From the NCBI GenBank assembly GCA_016870515.1, contig VGBL01000010.1, forward strand, positions 1 to 59,301: a DNA stretch of 59,301 nt, in the 5' to 3' direction. The stretch is from Actinomycetota bacterium. GTDB taxonomy: Bacteria > Actinomycetota > Actinomycetes > S36-B12. Below, piece after piece: positions 25,481 to 39,696 of this stretch; position 1 is the first letter of the stretch, and each line of letters begins with the position of its first letter. The notes beneath the pieces were generated by a model, which was not told the origin of the DNA, did no database searches, and saw nothing but the letters and a program-made list of their open reading frames with translations. Position numbers and translations under genes: made by a program.

Positions 25481-27394
25481 CTATGCGCTCCTTTGCGATA
25501 GGGCATCGACTTCAGCCTGGGTCATGTATTTGCTGAGTTCCTTGGCATCGAACAACGCAGCAAGCTCCGCGGTCAGCTCAGGCAACGGCTTGCGCTGCAC
25601 CGACAGGCTCCCATCAATGAGCGAGCATTGGAGATTGACCTTGCGCCACTCCGGATCCATCTGAGGGAAATCGTCGCGCGTGTGACCACCGCGGGACTCC
25701 TCGCGCATGAGCGCTGACTCGGCGATGCACTGCGACACGAGCAACTGCTTGGGCAGGTCAAGCGCCAGGTGCCACCCCGGATTGTATGACCGGCCTCCAC
25801 CGGTCTTCATGGTGCGCGTGCGCTCCTTCAGCTCCTCGATGCGCTTGAGGGCCAAGCGCATCTCATCGGCATTGCGAACGATGCCGACCAGGTCGTTCAT
25901 CACGTCCTGGAGTTCATTCTGGATCGCATAAGGATTCTCGCCCCGCTCGGCCGTGAAGGGAGCCAGCGCCCAGGCCATGGCAGCGTCAACGGACGCCTGG
26001 TCGACCGAGGAGGTCCAGCCGGTCTTGTTCAGAGCGTCGGCGTATTCGGCTGCGTAGAGGCCGGCGCGCCGTCCGAAGACGAGGAGATCGGACAGCGAGT
26101 TGCCACCCAGGCGATTGGAGCCGTGCAGGCCGCCGGCTGCCTCACCGGCGCAGAACAGGCCGCGGACGCCCACGGCGGCCTGGGTGTCCTGGTCTACCTC
26201 GATTCCGCCCATGACGTAGTGGCAGGTGGGACCCACCTCCATGGGCTCCTCGGTGATGTCAACGTCGGCGAGTTCGGTGAACTGGTGCCACATCGAGGGG
26301 AGCTTGGCGCGGATGACGTCAGCTGGAAGGCGCTTCGAGACGTCGAGGAAGACGCCGCCGTGCGGTGAACCGCGCCCCGCCTTGACCTCAGTGTTGATGG
26401 AGCGGGAAACCTCATCTCGTGGCAGCAACTCGGGGGGGCGCCGGTTGTTGTCGGGATCGGTGTACCAGCGATCGGCTTCTTCCTCGGTGGTGGCGTACTT
26501 GTCCTTGAACACGTCGGGGATGTAGTCGAACATGAAGCGCCGGCCGTCGGAGTTCGTCAACACACCACCATCTCCACGCACAGACTCGGTGACGAGCAGC
26601 CCGCGGACGCTCGGGGGCCACACCATGCCCGTGGGGTGGAACTGAACGAACTCCATGTTGATGAGCGAACCGCCGCACTCAAGAGCCAGGGCGTGGCCGT
26701 CTCCGGTGTATTCCCAGGAGTTGCTAGTGACCTTGAATGACTTGCCGATGCCACCGCTGGCGATGATCACCGCAGAGGTCTCAATGAGGACGAATTCGCC
26801 GCTCGGGCGCCAGTAGGCTAGGACGCCGCACACGCGATGATCGTCGCCCTCACCCGTCATGAAGATCTTGGTGACGGTGCACTCCGCGAAGACGCGGATA
26901 CGCGACTCGTAGTCGCCAGACAGTCGCTTGTCCTCCTGCTGGAGGGCGACGATCTTCTGCTGGAGGGTGCGGATCATCTCCAGGCCGGTGCGGTCGCCTA
27001 CGTGCGCGAGTCGGGGATACTCGTGGCCGCCGAAGTTGCGCTGGCTGATACGGCCATCCTTGGTGCGGTCGAACAGCGCACCCCACGACTCAAGCTCCCA
27101 GACACGCTCCGGCGCCTCCTTGGCATGCAACTCGGCCATGCGGTAGTGATTGAGGAACTTGCCACCCCGCATGGTGTCGCAGAAGTGGACCTTCCAGTTG
27201 TCATTGCTGTTGACGTTGGCCATGGATGCCGCGATGCCGCCCTCGGCCATGACGGTGTGAGCCTTGCCGAACAGCGACTTGCTCATCACGGCGGTGGACA
27301 TTCCGCTTTCGCGTGCGGCGATGGCGGCTCGGAGTCCGGCGCCGCCAGCGCCGATGACGACGACATCGAACTTGTAGCGCTGAATATCACTCAT
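25481..27394 (-). CDS. sdhA: Succinate dehydrogenase flavoprotein subunit
   Basis: Oxidises succinate to fumarate in the TCA cycle. The 637-residue product has the FAD-binding motif VIGAGGAGLRAAIAA near residue 14, the histidine expected to carry covalent FAD in FGKAHTVMAEGGIAA (about residue 46), RGDGGVLTNSDGRRF, the substrate-side CHYVMGGIEVD and an FAD-domain end GEAAGGLHGSNRLGGNSL. It lies between sdhC and sdhB on one transcript. Confidence 0.95.
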   Translation of the reverse strand: MSDIQRYKFDVVVIGAGGAGLRAAIAARESGMSTAVMSKSLFGKAHTVMAEGGIAASMANVNSNDNWKVHFCDTMRGGKFLNHYRMAELHAKEAPERVWELESWGALFDRTKDGRISQRNFGGHEYPRLAHVGDRTGLEMIRTLQQKIVALQQEDKRLSGDYESRIRVFAECTVTKIFMTGEGDDHRVCGVLAYWRPSGEFVLIETSAVIIASGGIGKSFKVTSNSWEYTGDGHALALECGGSLINMEFVQFHPTGMVWPPSVRGLLVTESVRGDGGVLTNSDGRRFMFDYIPDVFKDKYATTEEEADRWYTDPDNNRRPPELLPRDEVSRSINTEVKAGRGSPHGGVFLDVSKRLPADVIRAKLPSMWHQFTELADVDITEEPMEVGPTCHYVMGGIEVDQDTQAAVGVRGLFCAGEAAGGLHGSNRLGGNSLSDLLVFGRRAGLYAAEYADALNKTGWTSSVDQASVDAAMAWALAPFTAERGENPYAIQNELQDVMNDLVGIVRNADEMRLALKRIEELKERTRTMKTGGGRSYNPGWHLALDLPKQLLVSQCIAESALMREESRGGHTRDDFPQMDPEWRKVNLQCSLIDGSLSVQRKPLPELTAELAALFDAKELSKYMTQAEVDALSQRSA

Positions 27395-27409
27395 GGTGTC
27401 CTCATCACC

Positions 27410-28222
27410 TCAGAACAGGTACCAATTGGGGATCGCGCCCGAGGCGACCTGCCGGACGTAGAGATCGGTGAGGGCTACGCCCACAAGGGAGATCCAGGCG
27501 TAGCGCATGTGGTGCCCATTGAGCTTGGATACGAGGGTCCAAGCCTTGTAGCGAACGGGATGTTTGGAGAAGTGCTTGAGTCGGCCTCCTACAGCATTGC
27601 GGCAGGAGTGGCAGGAGAGTGAGTAGAGCCAGAGAAGTGTCGCGTTGACGATCAGCACGAGGGTGCCGATGCTGACGTGTCCCCAGGCGCCGTCGGCATT
27701 GCGGAAGGCCAGGATGGCGTCCCAGGTGAGGATGGCGTTGAAAATTAGACCAAAGTAGAAGAAGTAGCGGTGCGAGTTTTGGATGATGAGGGGGAACTTG
27801 GACTCGCCGGTGTACTTCTTGTGCGGCTCCGACACAGCGCAGGCAGGTGGAGACATCCAGAACGCCCGGTAATATGCCTTGCGGTAGTAGTAGCACGTCA
27901 GGCGGAATCCCAGCGGGAAGATGAGGATCAGCAGCGCCGGGGAGAGGACCCACCAGGCGCCCACCGGGGTCCACTCACTCGAGCCGGGAACGCAGTCCAC
28001 GGCGAGGCAGGGCGAGTAGAACGGTGAGATGAGCGGCGCTGAGTAGTAGTTGGCGTTTTCGAAGGCTCGCCAGGTCGAGTAGATGACGAAGGCGATGAGA
28101 GCGGCGGCCGTGAGCGCAGGGGCGAGCCACCACCGATCGACACGCAGAGTGCGCGCCTTGATATCGGCTCGGTGCTCGCCAGGAACTCCGCTGCTGGGCG
28201 GGGTGTCGAGAACGCTGCTCAT
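27410..28222 (-). CDS. sdhC: Succinate dehydrogenase membrane anchor/cytochrome b subunit
   Basis: A 270-residue membrane protein with about five hydrophobic helices (WLAPALTAAALIAFVIYST, VLSPALLILIFPLGFRLTCYY, YFFYFGLIFNAILTWDAILA and others). Histidines in QNSHRYFF, LSCHSC and NGHHMRY are plausible haem ligands. It represents the large fused anchor of actinobacterial sdhCAB. I chose ATG at 28222 (MSSVLDTPPSSG); the frame continues upstream to 28414 but the extra text is unlike the family. The ribosome site is weak. The segment upstream holds repeated TTCGGGCC-like words that may be regulatory. Confidence 0.88.
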   Translation of the reverse strand: MSSVLDTPPSSGVPGEHRADIKARTLRVDRWWLAPALTAAALIAFVIYSTWRAFENANYYSAPLISPFYSPCLAVDCVPGSSEWTPVGAWWVLSPALLILIFPLGFRLTCYYYRKAYYRAFWMSPPACAVSEPHKKYTGESKFPLIIQNSHRYFFYFGLIFNAILTWDAILAFRNADGAWGHVSIGTLVLIVNATLLWLYSLSCHSCRNAVGGRLKHFSKHPVRYKAWTLVSKLNGHHMRYAWISLVGVALTDLYVRQVASGAIPNWYLF

Positions 28223-28647
28223 CTCAGCCGGGGCAACCTTTCTCGGGCCGAACGACCCGAATAACGCGATGGTATCCCTGTTCGGGCCAACCCACATGTG
28301 CAGCAGGGGCGATGCGAGGTGGGTCACATTGACCGGTCCAAAGACCCGGGATGATCGGGGTTGGCACCGGTGACTCCAGGGCTCGGTGGGTGGCTCCGAC
28401 ACCGTTCCGGCCATGGGGGTGGGCGTCTCACTCCTCCCATGGCGGCAGGCTGGAGATCCTCAACGACCGCGAAGGCGTCTGGCGATGCCACATGACGTTC
28501 CACCGCAGTTCGGCGTGCCCGCGCGGTATCGAGGTGACCATGGACATCCAGCAGGTCAAGGGGGCCCTGATCTTCAGGCGCTTCTGGTCGCCCAGACACG
28601 CCCCCGCTCAACGGGCCTTGGCGGCCTCTTCGCGACTAGCCTAAATC
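28223..28647. other. 425-bp divergent intergenic region between sdhC and dacC
   Basis: It should hold the promoters of sdhCAB (minus) and dacC (plus). Near sdhC there are related words TCGGGCCGAAC (28243-28253) and TTCGGGCCAAC (28281-28291) and the inverted pair TCGGG...CCCGA (28243-28260). Open frames of about 95 codons exist on both strands but show no family similarity, no good ribosome site and no conserved look, so I did not call a gene. Confidence 0.5.
28637..28642 (+). promoter_or_regulatory. Putative -10 element of leaderless dacC promoter
   Basis: TAGCCT followed by 5 bases and the ATG at 28648. There is no ribosome-binding site. The hexamer is identical to that in front of mtnC. 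Confidence 0.55.
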
Positions 28648-29871
28648 ATGCGTCGTGCCCGCCCCCTCCGTCTCGCCCTCGCGGCGACAGCGGCCGTGGC
28701 CCTCGTCATGGCAGCCGCACCGATCGCCAGCGCCGAACCCATCGGGGGTCCGCTGCTCACCGGCAACGACGTCATCGTCGACCCGCGCCCGGGTGCAGCC
28801 GACCTGCCCGACGTGCCGGTCTCGGCCTGGGTCCTTGCCGACCTTGATACCGGCGCAATCCTGGCGGCCAAGCGCCCCCACGCGCAGCGCCCGCCAGCCA
28901 GCGTCCTGAAGATGCTCACCCTCCTCACGTTGTCACAACGGCTCGACCCTGGCCTGGTCTACACGACGACCCACGATGACGTGGCCGTGGAAGGAAGCCG
29001 CGTAGGACTCGTGGAAAAAGCCACATATACCGTGCGGGATCTGATGTTCGGCCTCATGATGCAAAGCGGCAACGACTGCGCATCGGCCCTTGCCAATGCC
29101 AATGGAGGCATGGAGCTCACGGTCTCGCAGATGAACGCCGAGGCCCAGCGCCTTCAGGCCCACGACACGGTGGCGATGAATGCGAGCGGGTTACCCGCGG
29201 AAGGACAGGTCACCTCGGCCTACGATCTCGCCCTCATTGCGCGCGAGGCACTGCCGAGACCAGACATCTACGCATACGTCAACACCCGTGTCATCGAGGA
29301 CTTCCCCGGATACATGCCCGACAAGCCCGGCGACCCACGGCCCACGATGGCCATCGCGACTCAGAACCCCCTCTTCATCCAGGGCTATAAGGGCGCCATC
29401 GGCATGAAGACGGGCTGGACTACCGAGGCCGGGCGCACGTTCGTCGGAGCGGCTGAGCGCGGCAACACCTCCCTCGTCGTCGTCCTGCTCAACGTCGAGG
29501 GAGAGATCTACGACTCGGCGGCCTCGCTACTGGACTGGGGATTCGACAATGTCGCGGAGGTCACTCCGGTCGGCTACCTCGTCGATCCGGTGGAGCCCAT
29601 CACAGATTCCTCCCAGCAGAGCATCGGACTTCCCGGCGACGTCGATGACCCTTTGGCGCAGGCAGCGGCCGCCTTGGCAGGCGAGGCCGAGACTGACAAT
29701 CCCTCGACGAATGTGTTAGCGCTGATGGCATGCGTCCTTGGCATCATCCTTGGCCTCATCATCATGGGGCTCGGCGTGCGTAGCATCCGCGGCCCGGCAC
29801 GCCGCACACCCCCGCGCCGAGCAGATGCACGCCGGGTGGACGATGACGTCCGCGAGCCGATCGGCAGCTAA
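28648..29871 (+). CDS. D-alanyl-D-alanine carboxypeptidase (penicillin-binding protein, S11)
   Basis: Trims the terminal D-alanine of peptidoglycan stem peptides. The 407-residue product has a signal peptide (RPLRLALAATAAVALVMAAA...ASA), the catalytic SxxK as ASVLKM, SxN as QSGNDCASA and KTG as IGMKTGWTTEAG. A C-terminal transmembrane helix (NVLALMACVLGIILGLIIMGLG) followed by an arginine-rich tail anchors it in the membrane. The mRNA looks leaderless. Its stop touches a convergent 2'-5' RNA ligase pseudogene. Confidence 0.93.
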   Translation: MRRARPLRLALAATAAVALVMAAAPIASAEPIGGPLLTGNDVIVDPRPGAADLPDVPVSAWVLADLDTGAILAAKRPHAQRPPASVLKMLTLLTLSQRLDPGLVYTTTHDDVAVEGSRVGLVEKATYTVRDLMFGLMMQSGNDCASALANANGGMELTVSQMNAEAQRLQAHDTVAMNASGLPAEGQVTSAYDLALIAREALPRPDIYAYVNTRVIEDFPGYMPDKPGDPRPTMAIATQNPLFIQGYKGAIGMKTGWTTEAGRTFVGAAERGNTSLVVVLLNVEGEIYDSAASLLDWGFDNVAEVTPVGYLVDPVEPITDSSQQSIGLPGDVDDPLAQAAAALAGEAETDNPSTNVLALMACVLGIILGLIIMGLGVRSIRGPARRTPPRRADARRVDDDVREPIGS

Positions 29872-32699
<2,828 letters not shown>

Positions 32700-32705
32700 T
32701 CCACG

Positions 32706-32711
32706 AGGATA
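32706..32711 (-). promoter_or_regulatory. Putative -10 element of leaderless CNNM gene
   Basis: TATCCT on the minus strand, 6 bases before the GTG at 32699. No ribosome site is present. Confidence 0.5.
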
Positions 32712-32722
32712 CTGGTAGCGCT

Positions 32723-33553
32723 CTAGGAGAACGTCACCACGAGCGGGGCGTGATCGCTCCAGCGCTCCGCATAGGCCGCCGCCTTGCCGACCCAGGCGCC
32801 GGTCGAACGTCCCGCCAACCCGGGTGTGGCGACCTGGTAGTCGATGCGCCACCCCCCGTCGGTGTCGAACCCGCGGCCGCGCCAGGACCACCAGGTGTAG
32901 GGGCCGGGACCGTCACCGCCCCAGATCCGCCCGAGGTCATGCCAAGGGCCCGGCTTGTCCCTGCCGAGCCACAGGTCCAGGTAGGCACGCTCCTCGGGCA
33001 GGAAACCGGCCTTGTCACGATTCGCTCGCCAGTTCTTGATGTCGATCTCGCGTTGCGCGACGTTGAAGTCGCCGGTGATGAGAACGTGCCCCTTGGCGCG
33101 GCTCGCTCGCCGTCGTAGGGCCTCCATGCGACGCCCCATCGCGTTCAGAAAGCGAAACTTCTCCTCCTGCTTCGAAGTGCCGGCCTCGCCGGTGTGGACA
33201 TAGGCGGAGACGACGGTCATGGGTCCGAACGGGGTATCGATGTCGGTCTCGATCCAGCGTCCTTGATGCTCGAACTCCGGCTCGCCAAGACCCTCGCGCA
33301 CTGCCCGGGGCTGCGCCTTGGTCAAGACAGCGACACCGTTGCGTCCGAGGCTCTCGGACTCGCTGTGCGACACGTGGACATGGGCGAGGCGGCTCTCCGC
33401 CAACTGCTCGCGCACCTGTTCGTGCGTCGCACGGACCTCCTGCAGGCATATGACGTCAGCATCGAGATCGGCGAGCCACGAAAGACCTCCGCGTCGCGCG
33501 GCCGCGCGTATGCCATTGACATTGGCGGTGACCGTGGTGAACGGTCGGGACAT
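32723..33553 (-). CDS. xth: Exodeoxyribonuclease III / AP endonuclease
   Basis: Cuts DNA at abasic sites and degrades 3' ends during repair. The 276-residue product has TANVNGIRAAARRGGLSWL, the catalytic glutamate in VICLQEVRAT, GDFNVAQREIDIKN (catalytic Asp and Asn) and the final WSDHAPLVV with the catalytic His. Start chosen at ATG 33553 (MSRPFTTVTANVNG); ATG at 33562 is also possible. It follows icd by 17 bases. Confidence 0.92.
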   Translation of the reverse strand: MSRPFTTVTANVNGIRAAARRGGLSWLADLDADVICLQEVRATHEQVREQLAESRLAHVHVSHSESESLGRNGVAVLTKAQPRAVREGLGEPEFEHQGRWIETDIDTPFGPMTVVSAYVHTGEAGTSKQEEKFRFLNAMGRRMEALRRRASRAKGHVLITGDFNVAQREIDIKNWRANRDKAGFLPEERAYLDLWLGRDKPGPWHDLGRIWGGDGPGPYTWWSWRGRGFDTDGGWRIDYQVATPGLAGRSTGAWVGKAAAYAERWSDHAPLVVTFS

Positions 33554-33570
33554 GCCGGCCATGTGCGGGC

Positions 33571-34785
33571 TCAGGCCATCGCCTTCTGCAGGTTTTCGTC
33601 GATGGCGCTCAGGAAGCCCTGCGTGGTGAGGTGGGGCTGGTCGGGGCCGACCAGGACGGCGAGGTCCTTTGTCATCTTGCCCTGCTCCACCGTCGCGATG
33701 CATATGTGCTCGAGGGTTTGCGCGAAGGCCGAGACGTCGGGCGTGCCATCGAGTTTCCCACGGTGCTCAAGGCCTCGGGTCCAGGCGAAGATCGAGGCCA
33801 CGGGATTGGTGGAGGTTGCCTCCCCGCGCCGGTGCCGGCGGTAGTGACGGGTCACGGTGCCGTGTGCCGCCTCCGCCTCGACCGTCCGGCCGTCAGGAGA
33901 CATGAGAACGCTCGTCATGAGGCCCAGCGAGCCGAAGCCCTGGGCAACGGTGTCGGACTGAACGTCGCCGTCGTAGTTCTTGCACGCCCAGACGTAACCG
34001 CCCTCCCACTTCAAGGCACTGGCCACCATGTCGTCGATCAGGCGGTGCTCGTAGGTGAGGCCGGCCACCTCGAACTCGGCCTTGAACTCCGCGTCGAAGA
34101 CCTCGGCGAAGATGTCCTTAAAGCGCCCGTCGTACGCCTTGAGAACGGTGTTCTTGGTCGACATGTAGACGGGGAAGGTGCGGGCGAGGCCGTAGCGGAA
34201 CGACGCGCGGGCGAAGTCGCGAATCGAGTCATCGAGGTTGTACATCCCCATCGCCACGCCGGACCCCGTGAAGTCGAAGACGTCAAACTCCATGGGAGCG
34301 CTGCCGTCGGCGGGCGTGAAGGTCATGGTCAAGGTGCCGGCACCGGGCACCTTGAAGTCGGTTGCGCGGTATTGATCGCCGAAGGCGTGACGCCCGACGA
34401 TGATGGGCTTGGTCCATGTCGGCACCAGCCGGGGAATATTGCCGATGATGATGGGCTCGCGAAAGATGATCCCGCCGAGGATGTTGCGAATCGTGCCGTT
34501 GGGTGACTTCCACATCCTCTTGAGGCCGAACTCCTCGACTCTGGCCTCGTCCGGCGTGATGGTCGCGCACTTGACGCCCACGCCGTACTGCAAGATCGCA
34601 TTGGCCGCATCGATGGTGACCTGGTCGTCGGTCGCGTCGCGGTATTCGATGCCCAGGTCGTAGTACTTCAGGTCGATGTCGAGGTAGGGCAGGATCAGCT
34701 GGTCCTTGATGAACTGCCAGATGATGCGCGTCATCTCGTCGCCATCGAGTTCGACAACCGGATTCACAACCTTGATCTTGGCCAC
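33571..34785 (-). CDS. icd: NADP-dependent isocitrate dehydrogenase (homodimeric type)
   Basis: Oxidative decarboxylation of isocitrate to 2-oxoglutarate. The 404-residue product belongs to the eukaryote-like dimeric class (type II), with [19 protein letters not shown] at the N-terminus, [12 protein letters not shown], the NADP-binding [11 protein letters not shown] and ENLQKAM at the end. The start is taken as GTG at 34785 (VAKIKVVNP); an upstream extension lacks similarity. It lies 49 bases after mdh in the same direction, so the two TCA genes are probably co-transcribed with xth downstream. Confidence 0.94.
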   Translation of the reverse strand: MAKIKVVNPVVELDGDEMTRIIWQFIKDQLILPYLDIDLKYYDLGIEYRDATDDQVTIDAANAILQYGVGVKCATITPDEARVEEFGLKRMWKSPNGTIRNILGGIIFREPIIIGNIPRLVPTWTKPIIVGRHAFGDQYRATDFKVPGAGTLTMTFTPADGSAPMEFDVFDFTGSGVAMGMYNLDDSIRDFARASFRYGLARTFPVYMSTKNTVLKAYDGRFKDIFAEVFDAEFKAEFEVAGLTYEHRLIDDMVASALKWEGGYVWACKNYDGDVQSDTVAQGFGSLGLMTSVLMSPDGRTVEAEAAHGTVTRHYRRHRRGEATSTNPVASIFAWTRGLEHRGKLDGTPDVSAFAQTLEHICIATVEQGKMTKDLAVLVGPDQPHLTTQGFLSAIDENLQKAMA

Positions 34786-34834
34786 CGCTCGGCTCGCTTT
34801 CGTTTCGGGAAGTGCTGCTTGGCGTTTGAGTGGA

Positions 34835-35863
<1,029 letters not shown>

Positions 35864-35922
35864 CATCTTCGGAAGGAGGCTAGTCGGCTGTCGTGACGGC
35901 AGCGCGCCCGGGGTGGCGTCGC

Positions 35923-36234
35923 TCAGGCGGGCGGCGGCACCCACGAGGCGAACACGGTGAGGGTCACGCCCAGCAGCCCGAGGACGACGAGGTCGACGGT
36001 GCGCGAGCGGACAGCCAGCAGGCCGATGTGGTCGGCCGGGAGCAGCAGCCGGAGGGCGAAGGCGAGTAGCACGCTCGCCGCAAGCACGAGCGAGCCGAAC
36101 CGGAAGCGATCGAGCGCGACGATGACGAGGGCGGAGACGACGCCCAAGAGGACCAACGCCAGCGGCCACTGGCGCCACCACCGACGCCTACGCGTGCGCA
36201 GGCGGTGGACGGAAGCCAGCCCCTCACTGCTCAC
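35923..36234 (-). CDS. DUF3017 membrane protein
   Basis: A 103-residue protein with a basic N-terminal segment ([13 protein letters not shown]) and three hydrophobic helices ([35 protein letters not shown] and [18 protein letters not shown]). The family is known only from actinobacteria, usually between folD and mdh as here. Its GTG start overlaps the folD stop (GTGA). Function unknown. Confidence 0.82.
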   Translation of the reverse strand: MSSEGLASVHRLRTRRRRWWRQWPLALVLLGVVSALVIVALDRFRFGSLVLAASVLLAFALRLLLPADHIGLLAVRSRTVDLVVLGLLGVTLTVFASWVPPPA

Positions 36235-37073
36235 CGCTCGGCCGCCTCCACGACATTGGCCAGCAGCATCGCGCGTGTCATCGGCCCGGTGCCGCCAGGC
36301 ATGGGAGCAAGCCACCCAGCCACCTCAGCGCAGGCGGGATCGATGTCGCCGAGCAGGCCCGCCTCCGTGCGGGTGATGCCCACGTCAACGAGCGCGGCTC
36401 CAGGCTTGACCATGTCGGGCGTGATGAAGTGCGGCACACCAGCTGCTGCGACCACGATGTCGGCGCGCCGTAAGTGTGCGGCCACGTCACGTGTCGCGGT
36501 ATGGCACAGGGTGACCGTGGCGTTTTCGGATTTGCGCGTGAGCAGGAGTCCCAGGGGGCGCCCGACTGTCACGCCTCGACCCACGACGCAGACTTCCGCC
36601 CCGGCGATGGGCACGTCGTAGGCCCGCAGCAGTTCGACGATGCCGCGCGGCGTGCATGGCAGTGGGGCGTCCACGCCCAGCACGAGACGGCCAAGACTCA
36701 TAGGGTGGAGACCATCGGCATCCTTGTCGGGGTCCATCAGCTCGAGCACGTGGTTGCTATCGAGGCCCTTGGGAAGAGGCAACTGGACGATGTAACCCGT
36801 GACGGCCGGATCTTCGTTGAGGCGGTGAACCGCCCTCTCGACATCGTCCTGCGAGGAGGATTCCGGCATGTCTACGCGGATCGAGGCGATACCCACCTCC
36901 GCGCAGTCGCGGTGCTTGCCCGCAACGTAGGCATGGCTTCCGGGATCGTCGCCGACCAAGACGGTTGCAAGCCCCGGATGGATCCCTCGATCCCTGAGCG
37001 CGGCCACCCGAACGGCGAGTCGATCCTTGACCGCCTGTGCGGTCGCCTTGCCATCGAGAATGGTGGCGGTCAT
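36231..37073 (-). CDS. folD: Methylenetetrahydrofolate dehydrogenase/cyclohydrolase
   Basis: Bifunctional folate enzyme that supplies 10-formyl-THF for purine synthesis, used by PurN and PurH nearby. The 280-residue product has the catalytic lysine region [36 protein letters not shown], the NADP-binding [16 protein letters not shown] and the end motif [17 protein letters not shown] at 37073 follows a -10-like TAGGTT by 6 bases. Confidence 0.95.
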   Translation of the reverse strand: MTATILDGKATAQAVKDRLAVRVAALRDRGIHPGLATVLVGDDPGSHAYVAGKHRDCAEVGIASIRVDMPESSSQDDVERAVHRLNEDPAVTGYIVQLPLPKGLDSNHVLELMDPDKDADGLHPMSLGRLVLGVDAPLPCTPRGIVELLRAYDVPIAGAEVCVVGRGVTVGRPLGLLLTRKSENATVTLCHTATRDVAAHLRRADIVVAAAGVPHFITPDMVKPGAALVDVGITRTEAGLLGDIDPACAEVAGWLAPMPGGTGPMTRAMLLANVVEAAER

Positions 37074-37079
37074 GAGACC

Positions 37080-37085
37080 AACCTA
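37080..37085 (-). promoter_or_regulatory. Putative -10 element of leaderless folD promoter
   Basis: TAGGTT on the minus strand, 6 bases before the folD ATG. The TAG of the preceding permease stop is part of the hexamer. Confidence 0.5.
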
Positions 37086-38117
37086 GTGACTCCTGGATCG
37101 TCGGCCGCGCAGGGCAGGGAGCGCGCCGATCGCCACGGCACTGGCGGCCAGCAGCACGCCGAGCACCAGGGTGAGGTGGAAGGCTGCCCCCTGCGTGGGA
37201 GCCACCCAGTCCAGCAGGAGCGCTCCGGCGAGCTGTCCGGTGATGGACAGTAGGGCGAAGACCAGCACGCCCAGTCGCTGCACGACCCAGGCCGCTGTTG
37301 CGATGAAGAGCACGCCGATCGCGCCGCCGGCGTAGATCCACCATGGTCCATCGGGAAGGGGCACCGGGTCGTAGTCCGTCAATCCCCAGGCCACGCCGAG
37401 GGCAGCTCCGAGTATCGCGCACCCGAAGGTGAAGTTGACCCATGCGGCTGAGAAGTTGTTTCCTGCGGCGGCCCCGACGCGTCCGTTGATTGCCTGCTGC
37501 ACGGCTATGGCGAGGCCGGCAATGCCCGCTGCTGCGATGGCGGGTACGGACGCGACCCCTGGTTCGGTCAGCCGGCCGGAGACGGCCACCAGCACGGCCA
37601 AGACCGCGAGCACCGCAGAGACGACCCGAGCACCGGTGATCGCCTGCTTGCCCGCGGGGCCGAGGCCCACTCGATCGACCACCAGGCTGTTGGCGCTCTG
37701 CCCCGCGACTACTGCCACCGTGAAGATCGCCACCCCCACGATGGGTACCGTCACGCTCTGCACGCACACGAAGAAGGCACCCAGGAACCCGCCCATCACC
37801 TGCCACGGTCGAAGTGCGCCGGTACGCACGGCCGCGATGACCTGGGCGACGCCATTTCGTACGGGCCTGGAAGCGATCAGCAGGAGCGTGAGCAGGATCC
37901 AGCCGCTGCTGAAACTGACGACGGCCGCCTCGATGCCATTGCCCGTGACGGCCGAGAGCTCGCCATTGAGCCTCGACTGAAGTGCTGTCAGCGCACCGAC
38001 GACGAGTGCAGCGACTCCCGCGATCGTTGCGGCGTCGCGTCGCCGATCGGCGCTGGTGCCGAGGGAGGGCGGCGGGGATGGCTCTGCGGACCCACCGCCT
38101 CGATGCTCGTCAGCCAT
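37083..38117 (-). CDS. DMT-family transporter (YdcZ/DUF606 type, duplicated)
   Basis: A 344-residue protein with about ten helices arranged as two similar halves: AALVVGALTALQSRLNGELS matches AGLAIAVQQAINGRVGAAAG, and VFVCVQSVTVPIVGVAIFT-like text matches the second-half segment IATAAWVVQRLGVLVFALLS. This internal repeat is the mark of fused DUF606/YdcZ transporters. I chose ATG at 38117 (MADEHRGGG), 4 bases after purH; the frame extends further upstream inside purH only as a shadow. The substrate is unknown. Confidence 0.82.
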   Translation of the reverse strand: MADEHRGGGSAEPSPPPSLGTSADRRRDAATIAGVAALVVGALTALQSRLNGELSAVTGNGIEAAVVSFSSGWILLTLLLIASRPVRNGVAQVIAAVRTGALRPWQVMGGFLGAFFVCVQSVTVPIVGVAIFTVAVVAGQSANSLVVDRVGLGPAGKQAITGARVVSAVLAVLAVLVAVSGRLTEPGVASVPAIAAAGIAGLAIAVQQAINGRVGAAAGNNFSAAWVNFTFGCAILGAALGVAWGLTDYDPVPLPDGPWWIYAGGAIGVLFIATAAWVVQRLGVLVFALLSITGQLAGALLLDWVAPTQGAAFHLTLVLGVLLAASAVAIGALPALRGRRSRSH

Positions 38118-38121
38118 GTGT

Positions 38122-39696
38122 TCAGTGGAAGAAGTGACGTGTGCCGGTGAAGTACATCGTGGCGCCGGCTTCCTCGGCGGCCGCGATGACCTCGTCATCA
38201 CGCACGGAGCCCCCCGGTTGGACGATCGCTCGAATGCCAGCATCGAGGAGGACCTGGAGTCCGTCAGGGAAGGGGAAGAAAGCATCCGATGCCGCCACCG
38301 CCCCCTGCACGCGATCCTCACCCGCGCGAGAGACGGCTAGCCGGGCGGCATCGACCCGATTGACCTGGCCCATTCCGATGCCAACGGCCGCGCCGTCCCT
38401 GGCGAGAAGGATGGCGTTGGACTTCGGCGCGCGCACGGCACGCCAGGCGAAGGCCAGATCGCGCATGGTTCCAGCGTCGACGGCCTCACCGCAGACCAGG
38501 CGCCACGTCGCGGGATCGTCGCCAGCGGCTCCGAGGTCATCCGCCGACTGCAGGAGGACTCCCCCGGCAATGGCACGCAATTCGACCCAACCCGACGCGG
38601 GCCGAGGCTCCGCCCGGAGGACGCGCAGGTTCTTGCGCTCGCGCAGCATGTCGAGCGCATCATCGTCGTAGTCGGGCGCGACGACGACCTCAGTGAAGAC
38701 GTCGGCCATGTCACGGGCCATCTCCGCGGTGACGGTGGCGTTGGCGGCGACCACCCCGCCGAAGGCAGAGACCGGATCGGTGGCAAAGGCCTTGCGATAG
38801 GCAGCGGCGATGTCTGCCCCGATCGCGATGCCGCAGGGATTAGCGTGCTTGATGATGGCGACGGCGGGCTCGGCGTAGTCGTAAGCAGCACGTCGGGCCG
38901 CATCCGCATCCACGTAGTTGTTGTAGGACATCTCCTTGCCGTGGAGCTGCTCCGCGCGAGCAAGGGCCGGGCGAGAGAAGTCAGCGGCGTAGACCGCAGC
39001 GCGCTGATGGGGGTTCTCGCCGTATCGAAGCACCGCCTGGCGCTCCCAGGCCTGGCCCAGCCACGAAGGGAGGCCCTCCCCATCGGGGTCGGGCGCCACG
39101 ACAGTGCCCATCCAGGAGGCGACCGCTATGTCGTAGGAGGCAGTGTGCGCGAAGGCCTCGGCCGCCAGGCGTTGCCGCTGCTCGAGCGTGAACCCGCCAT
39201 CGTCGAGCGCCGCGAGGACGTCGCCATAGCGATCAGGGGAGACAACCACGGCGACATTGGCATGATTCTTCGCCGATGCCCGCACCATGGCAGGCCCGCC
39301 AATGTCGATCTGCTCGATGCAGTCGTCGGACGACGCACCTGACGCCACCGTGCTCGTAAACGGATAGAGGTTGACCACGACGAGTTCGAAGGGCGCAATG
39401 CCGAGCTCCTCGAGTTGCTCTCGATGCTCGGGGAGCCGCAAGTCGGCGAGCAGTCCGGCGTGTACGCGCGGATGCAGTGTCTTGACGCGCCCGTCGAGGC
39501 ATTCGGCGAAGCCGGTCACCTCAGACACCGGCGTGACCGGCACCCCGGCCTCCTCGATACGCGCAGCGGTCGATCCCGTGGAGACGATCTCGACTCCGGC
39601 TTGGTTCAGCGACACGACGAGATCGGCGAGGCCGGACTTGTCATAGACGGAGACCAGCGCACGCTTGATCCGCCGACGGTCGATGTCCTCGCTCAC
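38122..39696 (-). CDS. purH: AICAR transformylase / IMP cyclohydrolase
   Basis: Catalyses the last two steps to IMP. The 524-residue product has the N-terminal MGS-like cyclohydrolase domain ([38 protein letters not shown]-like [14 protein letters not shown]) and the C-terminal transformylase with the catalytic KH pair in [14 protein letters not shown] and the end [16 protein letters not shown]. The start is GTG at 39696 in a GTGA overlap with purN. Confidence 0.95.
   Translation of the reverse strand: MSEDIDRRRIKRALVSVYDKSGLADLVVSLNQAGVEIVSTGSTAARIEEAGVPVTPVSEVTGFAECLDGRVKTLHPRVHAGLLADLRLPEHREQLEELGIAPFELVVVNLYPFTSTVASGASSDDCIEQIDIGGPAMVRASAKNHANVAVVVSPDRYGDVLAALDDGGFTLEQRQRLAAEAFAHTASYDIAVASWMGTVVAPDPDGEGLPSWLGQAWERQAVLRYGENPHQRAAVYAADFSRPALARAEQLHGKEMSYNNYVDADAARRAAYDYAEPAVAIIKHANPCGIAIGADIAAAYRKAFATDPVSAFGGVVAANATVTAEMARDMADVFTEVVVAPDYDDDALDMLRERKNLRVLRAEPRPASGWVELRAIAGGVLLQSADDLGAAGDDPATWRLVCGEAVDAGTMRDLAFAWRAVRAPKSNAILLARDGAAVGIGMGQVNRVDAARLAVSRAGEDRVQGAVAASDAFFPFPDGLQVLLDAGIRAIVQPGGSVRDDEVIAAAEEAGATMYFTGTRHFFH

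Noticed and set aside
28324-28644. Overlapping open frames of about 95 codons on both strands between sdhC and dacC
   Set aside because: No recognisable domain, no convincing ribosome site or leaderless hexamer, and composition like shifted GC-rich sequence.
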